A DNA stretch of 64,000 nt, taken from positions 186,001-250,000 of the forward strand of contig JAHHHK010000001.1 of the NCBI GenBank assembly GCA_019359395.1, written 5' to 3'. The stretch's first letter is position 1; every line of letters starts with the position of its first letter. The notes beneath the pieces were generated by a model. That model was not told the DNA's origin, ran no database searches, and worked only from the letters and a program-made list of their open reading frames with translations. The stretch comes from Komarekiella atlantica HA4396-MV6 (GTDB lineage Bacteria; Cyanobacteriota; Cyanobacteriia; Cyanobacteriales; Nostocaceae). Below are positions 55,504 to 64,000 of this stretch, piece by piece. The position numbers were made by a program, and so were the translations under genes.

Positions 55504-56184
55504 TTACAAATACCCGTGTTCTGCTAAGAATGCGGGTGTAATGTCATCTAAATTGGTGTTATCTTGGGTTTGAGTCTGCTGGTTTCCAGAATAAAGGAAT
55601 TTTTCCACGTATTTGCCAAGAATATCCCCTTCTAGATTCACCAAACTGCCAGATACTAAATAGCGAAGATTTGTTTCGGCATAAGTGAGGGGAATTACCG
55701 CTACTTTAAATTGGCAGAGTTCTGGTTCATAAGCGGCGACTGTGAGGCTGATGCCATTGACAGCTATACTACCTTTGGGGACAATGTACCGTGCGATCGC
55801 CTCGGATGCTTTAAAGGTCATTTCCCAAGAACTAGCCGTTTGTTCTGATTCTAGCAACCGACCAATGCCGTCTACATGACCCATAACAAAATGACCGCCG
55901 ACTTTACTGCCTACTCGTAGTGACGCTTCTAAGTTGACATATCTTTGTTGTGTTTGCTCACCTCCTAGGGTCGTGCGGCGTAGCGTTTCCGGTGAAGCAG
56001 TGGCAATAAACCCGTTTTTTAAAACTTCTTCTACTGTCAAGCAAACGCCATCTACTGCAACACTGTCACCATAAGCCAAATCCTGCATAATTACTTCACA
56101 CGACTGACTTACACAAGTAATTTGCCAAGAATCGCCCCCTAAGGGTTTCATTGTTCCTAATGCTTGGATTAATCCTGTAAACAC
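55504..56184 (-). CDS. ribE: Riboflavin synthase alpha chain
   Basis: A protein of 226 residues with the two tandem lumazine-binding domains. The first starts MFTGLIQALGTM and contains GDSVAVDGVCLTV; the second starts HFVMGHVDGIGRL and contains GSIAVNGISLTV. It dismutates 6,7-dimethyl-8-ribityllumazine into riboflavin in the cytosol. The C-terminal extension (after LGKYVEKFL) is slightly longer than in E. coli RibC. No FMN riboswitch was recognised in its leader. Confidence 0.95.
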   Translation of the reverse strand: MFTGLIQALGTMKPLGGDSWQITCVSQSCEVIMQDLAYGDSVAVDGVCLTVEEVLKNGFIATASPETLRRTTLGGEQTQQRYVNLEASLRVGSKVGGHFVMGHVDGIGRLLESEQTASSWEMTFKASEAIARYIVPKGSIAVNGISLTVAAYEPELCQFKVAVIPLTYAETNLRYLVSGSLVNLEGDILGKYVEKFLYSGNQQTQTQDNTNLDDITPAFLAEHGYL

Positions 56185-56524
56185 CGCTTTTTTGCCAAAC
56201 TAACTCTATTTATTGCTTAATTTTGCCTGAAATTAACTAGTAATTCTCACAAGAATGCAGAACATTCAAAGTATAATTTCTGACTTTATCTATTATAAGG
56301 TTGTTAACACATTAGCATCCTGCACAAGGCATACTTGGGTAAGAAGGTTATTGTCTAATTAGACCAATTTGTCTTACTCTGGTGTTCACCACAAGTTCGG
56401 AGTTTAATAGAAGCAATTATAGAGAACAAATGCCTATGTTTATTCCTGTCCTCAATTCACTTAAGAAAGAGTATTATTTGTTACTTAGCACCCAATCGCT
56501 CAAAGGATTGTAGAGGCTTAGCCA
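56185..56524. other. Divergent intergenic region ribE / bifunctional nuclease gene
   Basis: AT-rich, carrying both leaders. No ORF, repeat or clear hairpin seen. The short direct word CTTAAGAAAG near 56461 is not supported as an operator. Confidence 0.4.
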
Positions 56525-57022
56525 ATGATTGAAATGAGAGTCGCTGGCATAGCATTAGATGCCATAACCCGCAGCCCGATTGTACTTTTGAAAGATGCTT
56601 CAGATCGCCGCGCTTTACCAATTTATATAGGTCAGGAACAGGCTAGAGCAATTATGGGTGCATTGGAGAATCAAAAGCCTCCCAGACCCTTAACCCATGA
56701 CCTAATTGTAAATATGCTAGAGACATGGAACATGACTCTAGAAAAAGTGATCATTCATTCCCTGCAAAAAGACACATTTTATGCAGCTTTGATTATCCAG
56801 CAAGGCGAGGTTAAAAAAGAAATCGACGCGCGTCCTAGTGATGCCATCGCCGTCGCCCTTCGTACAAATACGCCCATTTGGGTAATGGAAGAAGTAATTG
56901 CCGATGCTTCTATCCCTGTTGACCGCGATGCCGATGAAGCCGAACAGCAAGCCTTCCGCGAATTTATTTCCAATCTCCGTCCTGAAGATTTGATCAAGCG
57001 CTTTGGTGATGGCGACAGCTAA
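56525..57022 (+). CDS. Bifunctional nuclease (DUF151) family protein
   Basis: A protein of 165 residues. The BFN-type core is present: MIEMRVAGIALDAITRSPIV, LPIYIGQEQARAI, TFYAALIIQQG and RPSDAIAVALRTNTPIWV, with acidic residues after it. Plant BFN1-like relatives have RNase and DNase activity, and a thermophile crystal structure shows a novel fold; the physiological role in cyanobacteria is undetermined. No signal peptide; acidic C-terminus ending RFGDGDS. Monocistronic, followed by a dispersed repeat. Confidence 0.9.
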   Translation: MIEMRVAGIALDAITRSPIVLLKDASDRRALPIYIGQEQARAIMGALENQKPPRPLTHDLIVNMLETWNMTLEKVIIHSLQKDTFYAALIIQQGEVKKEIDARPSDAIAVALRTNTPIWVMEEVIADASIPVDRDADEAEQQAFREFISNLRPEDLIKRFGDGDS

Positions 57023-57026
57023 AAAA

Positions 57027-57080
57027 GTGCTGAATCATGAGTGCTGTTAGCGGATAGCTATGGTTTAGCCCGTGCTGAGA
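57027..57080 (+). repeat. Dispersed repeat, second copy of the 9.1-kb repeat
   Basis: GAGTGCTGTTAGCGG..TTTAGCCCGTGCTGAG, 5 bp after the nuclease stop; same position relative to a gene end as the copy at 9079. Confidence 0.6.
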
Positions 57081-57210
57081 AAGAATAGAGAATCAAAGAA
57101 TAAAGATAATTTCTTTATTCTTTCTTTTTCACCTTTCACTCTTTCTTGTACAGACACTATTAATCATGTTTATACTCAGCACTCACTACTCAGCACTCAG
57201 GACTTAATTT

Positions 57211-58341
57211 ATGCAATACCGACGCTTTGGGAAAACAAATCTTTGCCTCTCTGTTTTTTCTTTGGGAACAATGCGCTACTTAGCTGGTTTTGAAAATGCT
57301 CAGCAAACTATCGAACAGGCTTTAGCGCTAGGAATTAATCATATAGAAACTGCCAGAGGCTACGGCAAAAGCGAGGAATATCTTGGTGTAGTGTTAAAAG
57401 CTGGATTATCAGTACCCCGAACAGGCCTTCACATTACCACCAAAATACCTCCTACAGATGATGCTGACATCATGCGTCGGTTCATTAATGAATCCTTGGA
57501 AAAATTACAGCTAGATTATCTAGATTGTTTAGGAATTCATGGTTTAAACACTTGGCAACATTTAGATTGGGTGCAAGCCAAAGGTGGCTGTATGCAAGCC
57601 GTGCAAGAAGCTGTTGCTGATGGTCGAGTGCGACACGTTGGTTTTTCTACTCACGGATCATTAGAAATAATTCTGGCGGCGATTAATACAGATTTTTTTG
57701 AATTTGTCAACTTGCATTATTACTATTTCTTTCAACGTAATGCGCCAGCAATTGAGCTAGCAGCAGAGAGGGATATGGGTATTTTTATTATTTCTCCAGC
57801 TGATAAGGGAGGACTTTTATACGCGCCACCTCAAAGTTTAAAAGACCTGTGTCAGCCATTTTCGCCCTTAGAATTAAACTATCGTTTTTTGTTGAGTAAT
57901 AAATATATTACTACTTTAAGTGTAGGGCCAGCAAACCCACGTGAATTAATCGAACCTTTGCGATTTGCTGACAGTGATGGAGAGCTAACATCAGAAGAAA
58001 TTTGTGCTTTTCAGCGGTTAGAAAATCATCAAAAAGCTGCTTTAGAAATTAATAAATGTAGCCAATGTTATGCTTGTTTGCCTTGTCCAGAAAATATCAA
58101 TATTCCTGAAGTATTGCGATTACGAAATTTAGCAGTAGCATATGATATGACTGACTATGGGAAATATCGCTATGGAATGTTTGAAAATGCTGGACACTGG
58201 TTTCCTGGAATGAAAGCTAACCGCTGCACTGAATGCGGCGACTGTTTGCCAAGATGTCCAGAAAATTTAAATATTCCTGCTTTGTTAGAAGATACTCATG
58301 AGAGATTAAATGGGAAAGCAGGTAGAAGATTGTGGGGATAA
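57211..58341 (+). CDS. Aldo/keto reductase with C-terminal 4Fe-4S domain
   Basis: A protein of 376 residues. The AKR barrel (about 1-275) starts MQYRRFGKTNLCLSVFSLG and holds HIETARGYGKSEEYLG (Tyr and preceding Asp-equivalent position), IHGLNTW and VRHVGFSTHG. The C-terminus has two cysteine clusters, CSQCYACLPCP and CTECGDCLPRCP, each followed by ENxNIP, typical of ferredoxin-like 4Fe-4S domains fused to AKRs. The fusion suggests electron exchange with ferredoxin rather than only NADPH. In the usual tetrad position the D appears replaced by E in IETARGYG. Substrate unknown. Confidence 0.9.
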   Translation: MQYRRFGKTNLCLSVFSLGTMRYLAGFENAQQTIEQALALGINHIETARGYGKSEEYLGVVLKAGLSVPRTGLHITTKIPPTDDADIMRRFINESLEKLQLDYLDCLGIHGLNTWQHLDWVQAKGGCMQAVQEAVADGRVRHVGFSTHGSLEIILAAINTDFFEFVNLHYYYFFQRNAPAIELAAERDMGIFIISPADKGGLLYAPPQSLKDLCQPFSPLELNYRFLLSNKYITTLSVGPANPRELIEPLRFADSDGELTSEEICAFQRLENHQKAALEINKCSQCYACLPCPENINIPEVLRLRNLAVAYDMTDYGKYRYGMFENAGHWFPGMKANRCTECGDCLPRCPENLNIPALLEDTHERLNGKAGRRLWG

Positions 58342-58387
58342 TTCGTAATTCGTAATTCGTAGTTGGATATTGGACACTAAGGGAACT

Positions 58388-59005
58388 ATGCAAGTAACAG
58401 AACAGCGATACTACACCTCAGAGGAATATTTGGAACTAGAGGAAGCTGCTGACTATAAAAGTGAATACATTGACGGACAAATAATTCCTATGGCGGGTGG
58501 AACAGCAAATCACAATAGAATCTCACTAAACCTAGGTTCTGCCTTAAATTTTGCTTTCAAACAGCAGAATTATGAAGTCTTTGCAGGCGATTTGCGTCTG
58601 TGGATACCTCAAAAGCGGATCTATACGTATCCAGATGTGATGATTCTGGCAGATGAACCAGAGTTTTTTAACAACCGGAGGGATATAATTTTGAACCCAC
58701 AGGTTATTGTTGAGGTTTTATCAAAATCGACCAAAGGCTACGATCGCGAGGATAAATTTGAGGCTTACCGGACAATTACTACCTTCCAAGAATATCTTTT
58801 AATTGACCAAACTCGAATTCACGTAGAGCAGTTTTCTAAAACTGGGAAAAAGCAATGGAATCTGCGTGAGTATGACGAAGAAGATGAGGCGATTGCTCTT
58901 GCAACTGTACCTTTTGAGATTTCCCTACAGGATTTATACAATAAAGTTAAGTTTGAGCTTGTTGAGCCGGAAGGGGAAATTGTTAATGCTGAGGAATTGG
59001 GATAA
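58388..59005 (+). CDS. Uma2 family (DUF820) putative endonuclease
   Basis: From ATG 58388 (MQVTEQRYYTSEEYLELEEA), after AGGGAACT, 205 residues. Motifs of the family: YKSEYIDGQIIPMAGGTANHN, YTYPDVMILADEPEF, NPQVIVEVLSKSTKGYDREDKF and FQEYLLIDQTRIHVEQF, giving the PD..EVL..K PD-(D/E)XK-like layout. Function is unproved. Its leader contains repeated ATTCGTA units also seen near 39.1 kb. Confidence 0.9.
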   Translation: MQVTEQRYYTSEEYLELEEAADYKSEYIDGQIIPMAGGTANHNRISLNLGSALNFAFKQQNYEVFAGDLRLWIPQKRIYTYPDVMILADEPEFFNNRRDIILNPQVIVEVLSKSTKGYDREDKFEAYRTITTFQEYLLIDQTRIHVEQFSKTGKKQWNLREYDEEDEAIALATVPFEISLQDLYNKVKFELVEPEGEIVNAEELG

Positions 59006-59247
59006 GATGCGATCGCTGATTTCACATGATAGCATTTGTTCAGCAGCCAAAATTTGACCATAATCAGACATAGCCGCACCTAAAAAGCTGATATAGGTAA
59101 TGAAATTACCTGAATAGTTAGATTAAATTAAGATTTAATACATAATATTAAGGAATTCTTGGTAATATAACCCAAGCTAATTGAAAGGTTTACGTCAAAT
59201 GGATATTTTAATAGAATAATCTCATCAAAAGATTCGCAGAAATATAA

Positions 59248-60888
59248 ATGGACTGGATTACGCTACTGCGATCGCTACAGTCTGATTTTATTAAAAGGTT
59301 AACAACTGGTTGTCTGCTTCATTGTGAAACAGAAGGTCAATATAGTGAATTAACCATAATCTCTGGAGAAAGGTTAAAGGCACTAAGAGAATTTTGCTGG
59401 CTGATGGCTGAGAAATATAAGCGTGTTTTGCCAGTTCGTGATGTTTTTATTAGCTATCTTAAAGGAAAACTCGGTGAGGAAGTTGTCAAGGAACGTTTAG
59501 CCGATTTTATTACGGAAGTGGATTATGAAAAGCGATTTGGCGGCGATGGTAAGATAGATTTTACCTTAACTTCTGACCCATCTATTGGCATTGAGGTTAA
59601 ATCTCGTCACGGTAGTATTGACAGAGTTAGATGGTCAATTAGTTCAGAAGAAGTTGAAAAAAATGCAGTTGTAGTCTGTATTTTGATTCAGGAAGAGGTG
59701 AATGAAGCACAATCGGAATATCACCTTTTTTTGGCTGGCTTTCTTCCAACCCGGATGATTAAATTGAGAACTGGAAAAATTTCATTTGGGATAGATCAAT
59801 TACTATATGGTGGTGGCTTATGGTGCTATCTAGACCAGTTACAATCTTCTATAAATTATAATTCTTCCAGGCAAGAACCTCTAATTAGTAAATCTCATCT
59901 ATCGCAGGAAACGCCATCTAAGCAAACTAACAATCAGTTAATAAAATCTTCCTTACAATCTGATGTAAATATCTATTTAGACACTTATGATGAAGATTTA
60001 AATTTACTTTATATAAAATTGGGTGAAGAATGTTTCGACAAAGGAGAATATGTTAATGCGATTACTAACTATAATCAAGCTTTGCAAATTAATCCAAACA
60101 ATACTGATTTGTATTACAGGCGGGGTTTAGCGCATTATCAATTAGGAGATTATGAAAGCGCGATCGCAGATTATTCTCAGGCAATCCAGAGAAATCTTCA
60201 TGATGCTAAATCTTACAATAAACGAGGTTTAGCTTTATATCAACTAGGGCGATTAGAAGAAGCAATTGATGATTATACCCAAGCAATTAGAATTAATCCT
60301 AATGTTGCTGTAGCTTATAAAAACCGTGCTGAAGCACGTTCTCACATAGGAGATAACCAAGGAGCAATTGAGGATTATACTCAAGCTATCAAAATTAATC
60401 CCCATTATGCTGATGCTAACAAAAACCGGGGAATCTCTCGTTATCTCTTAAGATATCAGCCAGGATTTACTCAAGCAATTCAGATTAATCCTCAAGATGC
60501 CAATGCTTATAAAAATCGTGGTAATGCTCGTTCTGACTTAGGAGATTATGAAGGAGCAATTGAGGATTATACTCAGGCAATTCAGATTAATCCTAATTAT
60601 GCCGATGCTTATTACAATCGTGGTAATGCTCGTTCTGACTTAGGAGATTATGAAGGCGCAATTGGAGATTATACTCAAGCAATTCAAATTAATCCTAATT
60701 ATGCTGATTCTTATTACAATCGTGGCAATATCCGTTTAGATAAGGGAGATAAACAGGGAATAATTGAAGATTTTCAAAAAGCAGCAGATATTTATCGTAA
60801 GGAAGGCAAGTTAGAAGCGCTGAAAGATACACAGGCAAGAATATTAGACTTAGAAATAGAAGAATCATTAGATATTTTAAACTTTTAG
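59248..60888 (+). CDS. Nuclease-like domain fused to eight TPR repeats
   Basis: A protein of 546 residues. The N-terminal ~210 residues have EEVVKERLADFITEVDY, GGDGKIDFTLTSDPSIGIEVKSRHG and VVVCILIQEE. The D...(I/V)EVKSR pattern is that of a PD-(D/E)XK nuclease core, although the first acidic strand is not certain. Residues from about 252 form eight TPR units of 34 residues (one shortened to 30, near 390), the last ones almost identical (GDYEGAIEDYTQAIQINPNY). TPRs usually dock proteins. A nuclease-like plus TPR architecture suggests a regulated DNA- or RNA-acting factor, possibly defence-related. No partner gene is adjacent. Confidence 0.75.
   Translation: MDWITLLRSLQSDFIKRLTTGCLLHCETEGQYSELTIISGERLKALREFCWLMAEKYKRVLPVRDVFISYLKGKLGEEVVKERLADFITEVDYEKRFGGDGKIDFTLTSDPSIGIEVKSRHGSIDRVRWSISSEEVEKNAVVVCILIQEEVNEAQSEYHLFLAGFLPTRMIKLRTGKISFGIDQLLYGGGLWCYLDQLQSSINYNSSRQEPLISKSHLSQETPSKQTNNQLIKSSLQSDVNIYLDTYDEDLNLLYIKLGEECFDKGEYVNAITNYNQALQINPNNTDLYYRRGLAHYQLGDYESAIADYSQAIQRNLHDAKSYNKRGLALYQLGRLEEAIDDYTQAIRINPNVAVAYKNRAEARSHIGDNQGAIEDYTQAIKINPHYADANKNRGISRYLLRYQPGFTQAIQINPQDANAYKNRGNARSDLGDYEGAIEDYTQAIQINPNYADAYYNRGNARSDLGDYEGAIGDYTQAIQINPNYADSYYNRGNIRLDKGDKQGIIEDFQKAADIYRKEGKLEALKDTQARILDLEIEESLDILNF
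60490..60700 (+). repeat. 102-bp in-gene direct repeats within the TPR region
   Basis: Two successive 102-bp units (34 codons) are nearly identical in DNA, including silent positions, which points to recent duplication or gene conversion. Confidence 0.8.
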
Positions 60889-60914
60889 AAAATGGCAAAA
60901 CATAACGATGCGTA

Positions 60915-60943
60915 GTAGAGACGTTGCATTGCAACGTCTCTAC
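60915..60943. terminator. Palindrome GTAGAGACGTTGC..GCAACGTCTCTAC between convergent genes
   Basis: A perfect 13-bp stem with ATT loop followed by AGTTTTTGTG on the plus strand, 27 bp after the TPR gene stop. It belongs to the AGACG palindrome family and looks usable as its terminator. Confidence 0.75.
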
Positions 60944-60978
60944 AGTTTTTGTGATTACTGAATCGATGCTCTAGAAAA

Positions 60979-61632
60979 TTAAAAATGATATTTGCGATCG
61001 CGTACCCACATACTTATAGGTACAGCTTCACCTTGTGCATTCACTTTTACTTCCACTACTATCGGTTGTGGCTGTCCTGGTTTGATTGGTCGGGCTGATG
61101 AGATATCCTTGTTAATATCATTCCGTTGATCCTCTGGAATGTAATAAGTTTCCAAGCCATAATTAATCGAATTATAGCCACTGTACCGACCTTTTAAGGC
61201 TATCTGATTTGCAGCTAGGGTTGGGAGTTGTCCGCTTACTCGCACGGGTTTCCAAGCTTGAGGAATCCCACCAGAAGATTTTTGTTCTTCTAAAATGATG
61301 TATAAATTGGTTCCTGGCACTAAAGGTTCATATTGTTGATTTTTACCAGGATATTGCTTTACCAAATCTGCCCAACCAGGAAGTTTTTTTAAATTATCTG
61401 TGCGAGAAACTTCATAATTTAGTGTTACCGAGTAACCGCGCAGCAAATCGTAAGGATCTACAGGTAGAGTTTGCAAGACAGCCGTTTTGCCTGTAACCAG
61501 CGTATAAACTGATTGGGCTGGTACTGACAATATGATCGCTGTTTGAATTAATAAGGGAACCACGAACCGCCACAGAGTTATGGGTTTTTCTGAAGGTTCA
61601 TTGTGCTGTATTAATGCTTGATTAGTTTCCAT
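60979..61632 (-). CDS. GDYXXLXY-type membrane-anchored protein
   Basis: A protein of 217 residues with one N-terminal membrane helix (FVVPLLIQTAIILSVPAQSVY, about 24-44) and a periplasmic or lumenal domain. The family signature GDYxxLxY appears as DLLRGYSVTLNYEVS, with RG instead of GD, and YYIPEDQRNDI and VEVKVNAQGEAVPI follow, as in COG4929. It lies 44 bp downstream of the DUF2157 gene on the same strand, the common pairing of these two families. Function unknown. Confidence 0.85.
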   Translation of the reverse strand: METNQALIQHNEPSEKPITLWRFVVPLLIQTAIILSVPAQSVYTLVTGKTAVLQTLPVDPYDLLRGYSVTLNYEVSRTDNLKKLPGWADLVKQYPGKNQQYEPLVPGTNLYIILEEQKSSGGIPQAWKPVRVSGQLPTLAANQIALKGRYSGYNSINYGLETYYIPEDQRNDINKDISSARPIKPGQPQPIVVEVKVNAQGEAVPISMWVRDRKYHF

Positions 61633-61676
61633 ACTAAAAATGAGTTTTGAATTACTAATTTTTTCAAGTCATAATC

Positions 61677-63122
61677 TCACGAACGATGAGTTGATGAAGC
61701 TGGTAAAGATGACAAATAGCGTTCAAACCACAAGCCGGCAAAAATTACAACAACACCGCATAAGGCAAAAACTAAGGATTTAAATAGTAAGGCGGTGTCG
61801 TACTCCAGCATTCGGCTAATAATTTGTAGGGTTAATAACAATATGCCACCCCAAAAAGCGCGTCTTTCTCCTAATTCCAGCGCTTCACGAATTAGTCCAA
61901 ATCCTAACACTGCTAAAAGAGCATTAAAAGCAAATATGGGAATGGCTGGAATTGGAGTGATAGCTTGATGAATGAAGATGAATAAGGCAGTTATGACAAT
62001 CAAACTACCAATAAAGATTGTCTTAAGATCTATTCCGTGGCGTTCCTGGTTACGTGTTTGACGTAGCAAATGCCACCATTGCCATAGAGCTAAAACTGTG
62101 AAAATTGCCACATCAATAAAGGGTAGCCAGGTTGCTAGAAAGGTGTTCTTAAATTGAGCTTGATAACCAACAGTTCGAGCTTCCCATAGCCAACGGAAAG
62201 ACAAGAAATAAAACATGATGCTGAAAAACGCTAGGGTGAGAGTCCGCGCAAAGGGTTGAAATAGCCTGGAAGAAACTCGCCCAAACAGCAAATCATCATA
62301 ACTCCACAATAATGCTGGCGGAACAGTAAAGGCGGCTACAGCAATCCAAGGCGGCGCATCTGTGTATGTTAAAACTTGTAGTGATTTAAGATGGAATTGC
62401 CAGGATATAACAAATGCGATCGCGGCAATTCTAAAAATCCAACGAGAACGACACAAGTAAGCTAGAGGTACAAACAATACACCTAAAGCTAGGGGTATAT
62501 GTTCTATTACTATTCGCCCCAAGGTAAGCTCATTTTGTGTAAAGTACCAATCGGATAATCCTGTTGAATACCCAATTAGCACTAAAATCAGCGCAAGCAT
62601 CCCCAAGGAAGTCAAGTGTAGACTGTAAGCCATTAGCAAAACAGCCAATCCCCAACCTAAAAAAAGTTCGTAACTTGAACCGCTAATGTGGAACATCTGC
62701 GCCAACAGCGCCATATTTGCACCTATCGTCAACGCACCTAAAATTAGCAAGCCTTCTCCAAAGACCTGTTGACGACGTTTTCGACCTCTTACGGGTTGTC
62801 TCCACAAGCTAAAACCAGCAATATTAGTTGTCAGGAATAAACTTAACAGTAGTATTAACCTGGCTTCTCTACTCAAAGCTTGCCAGTTTGCCGCTACAAA
62901 GGTGATTACACCTAAGCCTAGCAAGATCGCACCCACTGCAATCAAGATAAAAACAAAGCGATCGCGAGCAGCCGTTTCTAGATTATTAAACTGATATCTT
63001 TGTGCGAGTACTTGGTAAAAATCTGCATCAATAAGTCCTTCATCCCGCCATAGTTGCGCTTCTTGACGCAACTGGCGGCGAAAATTATCAAATATCATGA
63101 CCTTCTCCGATGCTGTAAGCAA
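61677..63122 (-). CDS. DUF2157 polytopic membrane protein
   Basis: A protein of 481 residues. The soluble N-terminus (about 1-50) has RQLRQEAQLWRDEGLIDADFY, as in DUF2157, followed by about 12-13 membrane helices beginning FVFILIAVGAILLGLGVITFVAANW. The family is found alone or with GDYXXLXY proteins and has no known function. It is the first gene of a two-gene unit; no promoter is evident in the AT-rich leader. Confidence 0.85.
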   Translation of the reverse strand: MLTASEKVMIFDNFRRQLRQEAQLWRDEGLIDADFYQVLAQRYQFNNLETAARDRFVFILIAVGAILLGLGVITFVAANWQALSREARLILLLSLFLTTNIAGFSLWRQPVRGRKRRQQVFGEGLLILGALTIGANMALLAQMFHISGSSYELFLGWGLAVLLMAYSLHLTSLGMLALILVLIGYSTGLSDWYFTQNELTLGRIVIEHIPLALGVLFVPLAYLCRSRWIFRIAAIAFVISWQFHLKSLQVLTYTDAPPWIAVAAFTVPPALLWSYDDLLFGRVSSRLFQPFARTLTLAFFSIMFYFLSFRWLWEARTVGYQAQFKNTFLATWLPFIDVAIFTVLALWQWWHLLRQTRNQERHGIDLKTIFIGSLIVITALFIFIHQAITPIPAIPIFAFNALLAVLGFGLIREALELGERRAFWGGILLLTLQIISRMLEYDTALLFKSLVFALCGVVVIFAGLWFERYLSSLPASSTHRS

Positions 63123-63346
63123 ATAGGATATGTTACGAGAACTAGGCTCGTGATTAAAACGTGATTGATTATACTTTCAATATCAATACAGTATTTTACG
63201 AAAATTCTATTATTGAAATCCTCGTATTTCCACTGAATCTTAATATGACTCACCAGTTCCCAAAAGCTGATTATTTTCTTTCCAGACTGAGATGATTGAA
63301 GATGGCTGGTTTGACCAGTCGTCTTTAGACGATGTCTGAGAAGTCA

Positions 63347-63494
63347 AAATTGTCATGCTGAATGAAGCGATAGCGTAATGTACCCCTACGCAAAAGCCAA
63401 GCTACAAAGGAGCGTCTCGTAGAGAAGCATCTCAGAAATTAACGGACAATAGAGATTCTTCCTTCCGCTCTGCAAAGCGTCAGAATGACAAAAT
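63347..63494. mobile_element. MITE-like element, 148 bp
   Basis: Imperfect terminal inverted repeats AAATTGTCATGCTGA (63347-63361) and TCAGAATGACAAAAT (63480-63494), 12 of 15 matching. The interior holds AGCGTCTCGTAGAGAAG, also present near 25905, so it is a composite of dispersed repeats. No coding capacity. Confidence 0.6.
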
Positions 63495-63529
63495 ATACCA
63501 TTACCTAGCTTTTCACACATCCTCTTAGA

Positions 63530-63570
63530 CGGCTTTAGCTATTAGCCTTGGAATTCATTCCTAGGCGGTT
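63530..63570. repeat. Hairpin repeat TTTAGCTATTAGCC.. (second copy)
   Basis: GGCTTTAGCTATTAGCCTTGG then hairpin GGAAT/ATTCC and AGGC; shares its left part with the last hairpin between pstS and pstC. Confidence 0.6.
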
Positions 63571-63732
63571 GTCGTAACTGTTGCAAAGTCTCAGTTTTAC
63601 CAACAATACATGAGTGTTGTTCAGTTCGTTAATCTTAATTTGGATTAGCAAAAATTAGTTTAAAAAACAATTTATAGGACTTACGCACTAAAGCCTGAAA
63701 CCTAGATCCCCCCTAGCCCCCCTTAAAAAGGG

Positions 63733-64000
63733 GTGTACACACAAGTCGGAAAAACCTGATCACCAAAGATTTGCAGTATTGCTATTTCGGTGAACTCATT
63801 TGCTATTTCGACGAACTCATTTGCTATTTCGACGAACTCATTTGCTATTTCGACGAACTCATTTGCTATTTCGACGAACTCATTTGCTATTTCGACGAAC
63901 TCATTTGCTATTTCGACGAACTCATTTGCTATTTCGACGAACGCATTTGCTATTTCGACGAACTCATTTGCTATTTCGACGAACGCATTTGTGTGTACAC
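63733..64000. repeat. 21-bp minisatellite framed by 12-bp inverted repeats
   Basis: About ten units of TTTGCTATTTCGACGAACTCA (63779-63987; the first is shorter, two have GAACGCA) lie between GTGTACACACAA (63733-63744) and TTGTGTGTACAC (63989-64000), a perfect 12-bp inverted pair. The window ends exactly at the right arm. No coding sequence was recognised between 63123 and the window end. Confidence 0.9.

Noticed and set aside
55405-57210. FMN riboswitch near the riboflavin synthase gene
   Set aside because: The conserved RFN-element sequence blocks are not recognisable on either strand.
59006-59247. Short ORF or RNA between the Uma2 and TPR genes
   Set aside because: AT-rich spacer with one HIP1 site; only shadow frames and no stable hairpin.
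63779-63987. CRISPR array at the window end
   Set aside because: Units are contiguous 21-bp tandem repeats without spacers.

Overview
The window is chromosomal DNA of a filamentous cyanobacterium, most likely Nostocales. The evidence is many GCGATCGC (HIP1) octamers, a photosystem II gene (psbD) and assembly factor (psb27), two SLH-type OprB porins, FO synthase subunit CofH, ComB, a PEP-CTERM protein, many cyanobacteria-restricted DUF families, and heptameric tandem repeats plus dispersed palindromes. Gene order is mosaic and operons are short, as is normal for these genomes.

Layout. 1-5.7 kb: a tandem-domain pterin synthase cut by the left edge; an Rrf2 regulator, cysteine synthase and J-domain group; a porin; a pterin dehydratase. 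5.7-9.9 kb: a solitary psbD, followed by an unannotated structured transcript with a 23-codon ORF; UPF0367 and an ECF-type ATPase; a YacP-like NYN protein. 10-13.7 kb: tRNA-Asn, then two adjacent membrane AAA/STAND-like ATPase genes, both broken, one carrying a glycine/valine repeat; then a 21-bp minisatellite. 13.8-26 kb: a BlaI/M56 pair, ComB, a PEP-CTERM protein, an ISAs1-type remnant, dienelactone hydrolase, an AraC regulator, a U32 peptidase, DUF4058, an SH3 protein, UbiD. 26-30.7 kb: pstSCAB behind a three-copy Pho box. 30.9-40.3 kb: a GMC oxidoreductase with an in-frame stop, Psb27, CofH, two polytopic glycosyltransferases with a GT2 remnant between them, DUF3318, a small zinc-ribbon-like protein. 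40.4-46 kb: a second porin, a Crp/Fnr regulator, and the sphR-sphS-phoU operon. 47-64 kb: HisA, the DUF2499/DUF3593 pair, CsaB, Uma2 proteins, a COG3910-type ATPase, an aspartic protease gene interrupted by a 48-bp palindrome, PgeF, BirA, an M23 peptidase, RibE, a bifunctional nuclease, an aldo/keto reductase, a nuclease-like/TPR fusion, the GDYXXLXY/DUF2157 pair, and a repeat-rich end.

How the genes work together. The clearest unit is phosphate homeostasis: sensor, regulator and PhoU (43.2-46 kb) lie 13 kb from the PstSCAB transporter they should control, and a Pho box precedes pstS. Rrf2 beside cysK suggests a CymR-like cysteine circuit. CsaB (pyruvylation of wall polymers) and two SLH porins are parts of one envelope-anchoring logic.

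The other theme is repeat activity. At least eight repeat families are visible. One 48-bp palindrome has a probable 4-bp target duplication, and removing it restores the reading frame of the host gene. The most unusual unexplained locus is the compact structured transcript downstream of psbD (about 6130-6430, minus strand).
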